Part shown: piece after piece, positions 6,280 through 6,558 of the stretch
Layout of the letters: every line of letters starts with the position of its first letter
Position numbering within the stretch: position 1 is the stretch's first letter
From: Gammaproteobacteria bacterium
Lineage (GTDB): Bacteria > Pseudomonadota > Gammaproteobacteria > HK1
Assembly: GCA_013042035.1 (NCBI GenBank)
Contig: JABDQX010000442.1
Coordinates: 1-6,558 of the forward strand
DNA length: 6,558 nt
Reading direction: 5' to 3'
Made by a program: the position numbers and the translations under genes
Notes under the pieces: model-generated
What the model saw: the letters and a program-made list of their open reading frames with translations, nothing else
The model's database searches: none
What the model was told of the DNA's origin: nothing

Positions 6280-6302
6280 CCTCCTCTCCGTGAGGAGGTT
6301 TT
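6280..6302 (+). terminator. Intrinsic terminator
   Basis: CCTCCTC, loop TCCGT, GAGGAGG (6280-6298) form a strong 7-bp GC-rich stem followed directly by TTTT (6299-6302), with an A-rich stretch ahead of it. It probably ends the cytochrome transcript about 130 nt beyond the stop, or an unrecognised small RNA. Confidence 0.65.
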
Positions 6303-6315
6303 CGGTTGCCTGCCC

Positions 6316-6336
6316 CCACGATCCGTCGTGGATCGT
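6316..6336. repeat. Two mutually exclusive stems
   Basis: CCACGA-tccg-TCGTGG (6316-6331) and ACGATCC-gtcgt-GGATCGT (6318-6336) use the same bases, so the RNA could take only one of the two folds. It lies 14 nt after the terminator T-run. Function unknown. Confidence 0.4.
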
Positions 6337-6499
6337 TCCGCTTGAATTTTATGCTTGAATCAAGCCACTCCCCTCGTGTGCCAAAAAATTGGCCGGAGCC
6401 GCTCGGTAGTTTCCCCATACAAAAGTGCTTGATCTCTGAGCTACGCACACCCTCTTAAGTTCGGTATCCATGATAGGAAATGCCCCGCGCCTCAATCTC

Positions 6500-6505
6500 A
6501 AGGAG
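6500..6505 (+). promoter_or_regulatory. Shine-Dalgarno that selects a GTG start
   Basis: AAGGAG lies 7 nt before GTG 6513, an ideal site and spacing. It favours GTG 6513 over the in-frame ATG 6480, which has only AGG three bases away. Confidence 0.55.
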
Positions 6506-6512
6506 AACAGCC

Positions 6513-6558
6513 GTGCCAAAAACAGCTTGTAATCATTTAGTCAAACGAACCATTCGAG
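6513..6558 (+). CDS. Start of an unidentified gene, partial
   Basis: A frame opens at GTG 6513 after a strong Shine-Dalgarno and remains open to the window edge (15 codons: MPKTACNHLVKRTIR). An in-frame ATG at 6480 would add 11 residues, and a stop at 6474-6476 limits any further extension. Too little is visible to assign a function. Confidence 0.45.
   Translation, partial: MPKTACNHLVKRTIR

Larger units (their letters stand above)
6188..6512. other. Hairpin-rich region without a recognised gene
   Basis: No protein gene is supported here. Beyond the terminators listed, there is TGCA-ttcg-TGCA (6193-6204), a UUCG-type loop, and CGGGAA...TTCCCG (6206-6229). There is also a direct repeat GCTTGAAT (6340-6347 and 6353-6360), whose second copy begins the palindrome GCTTGA-a-TCAAGC (6353-6365), and CCAA-aaaa-TTGG near 6380. 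The 6366-6499 stretch should contain the promoter of the gene at the right edge, but I see no convincing -35/-10 pair. Confidence 0.4.

Noticed and set aside
6182..6448. Minus-strand open frame of 88 codons
   Set aside because: It runs through several hairpins and the terminator, shows no domain or signal, and its ATG lacks a convincing Shine-Dalgarno.

Overview
The window looks like part of a chromosome from a Gram-negative bacterium, most likely a proteobacterium and possibly a gammaproteobacterium. Support for this is a full-length ComEC/Rec2, a haem-binding lipoprotein with a lipobox, and a flavin-dependent oxidoreductase of the nitronate monooxygenase family. I cannot name the species from sequence alone.

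Left part (1-1189, minus strand): two overlapping genes of what I read as an ABC-three-component (ABC-3C) conflict/defence system. The first is an effector protein with a restriction-endonuclease-like N-terminus and an ABC-3C-type C-terminal domain. It overlaps by 32 bp the start of a small 'middle component' gene that leaves the window at base 1. The third gene, the ABC ATPase, would be expected further left. Middle (1312-3618, minus): comEC, the inner-membrane DNA-uptake channel for natural transformation, complete in sequence.

Between comEC and the next gene (3619-4047) lies an 88-bp element with GAG...CTC inverted ends and a TAA target duplication, which I read as a MITE of the IS5/IS1031 type. 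Removing the element and one copy of the duplication restores a 60-codon plus-strand reading frame with a good ribosome binding site and a Cys/Gly-rich C-terminus. A small gene therefore appears to have been broken by the insertion.

Right part: a nitronate monooxygenase-like enzyme (4048-5310, minus) with a convincing promoter. It is transcribed divergently from a small monohaem c-type cytochrome lipoprotein (5751-6152, plus), which has its own promoter overlapping a 16-bp-period direct repeat. After the cytochrome comes a stretch dense in hairpins (6163-6336), including one clear intrinsic terminator. At the right edge a strong Shine-Dalgarno introduces a gene that runs out of the window. 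The genes do not form one pathway. The only multi-gene unit visible is the ABC-3C pair.
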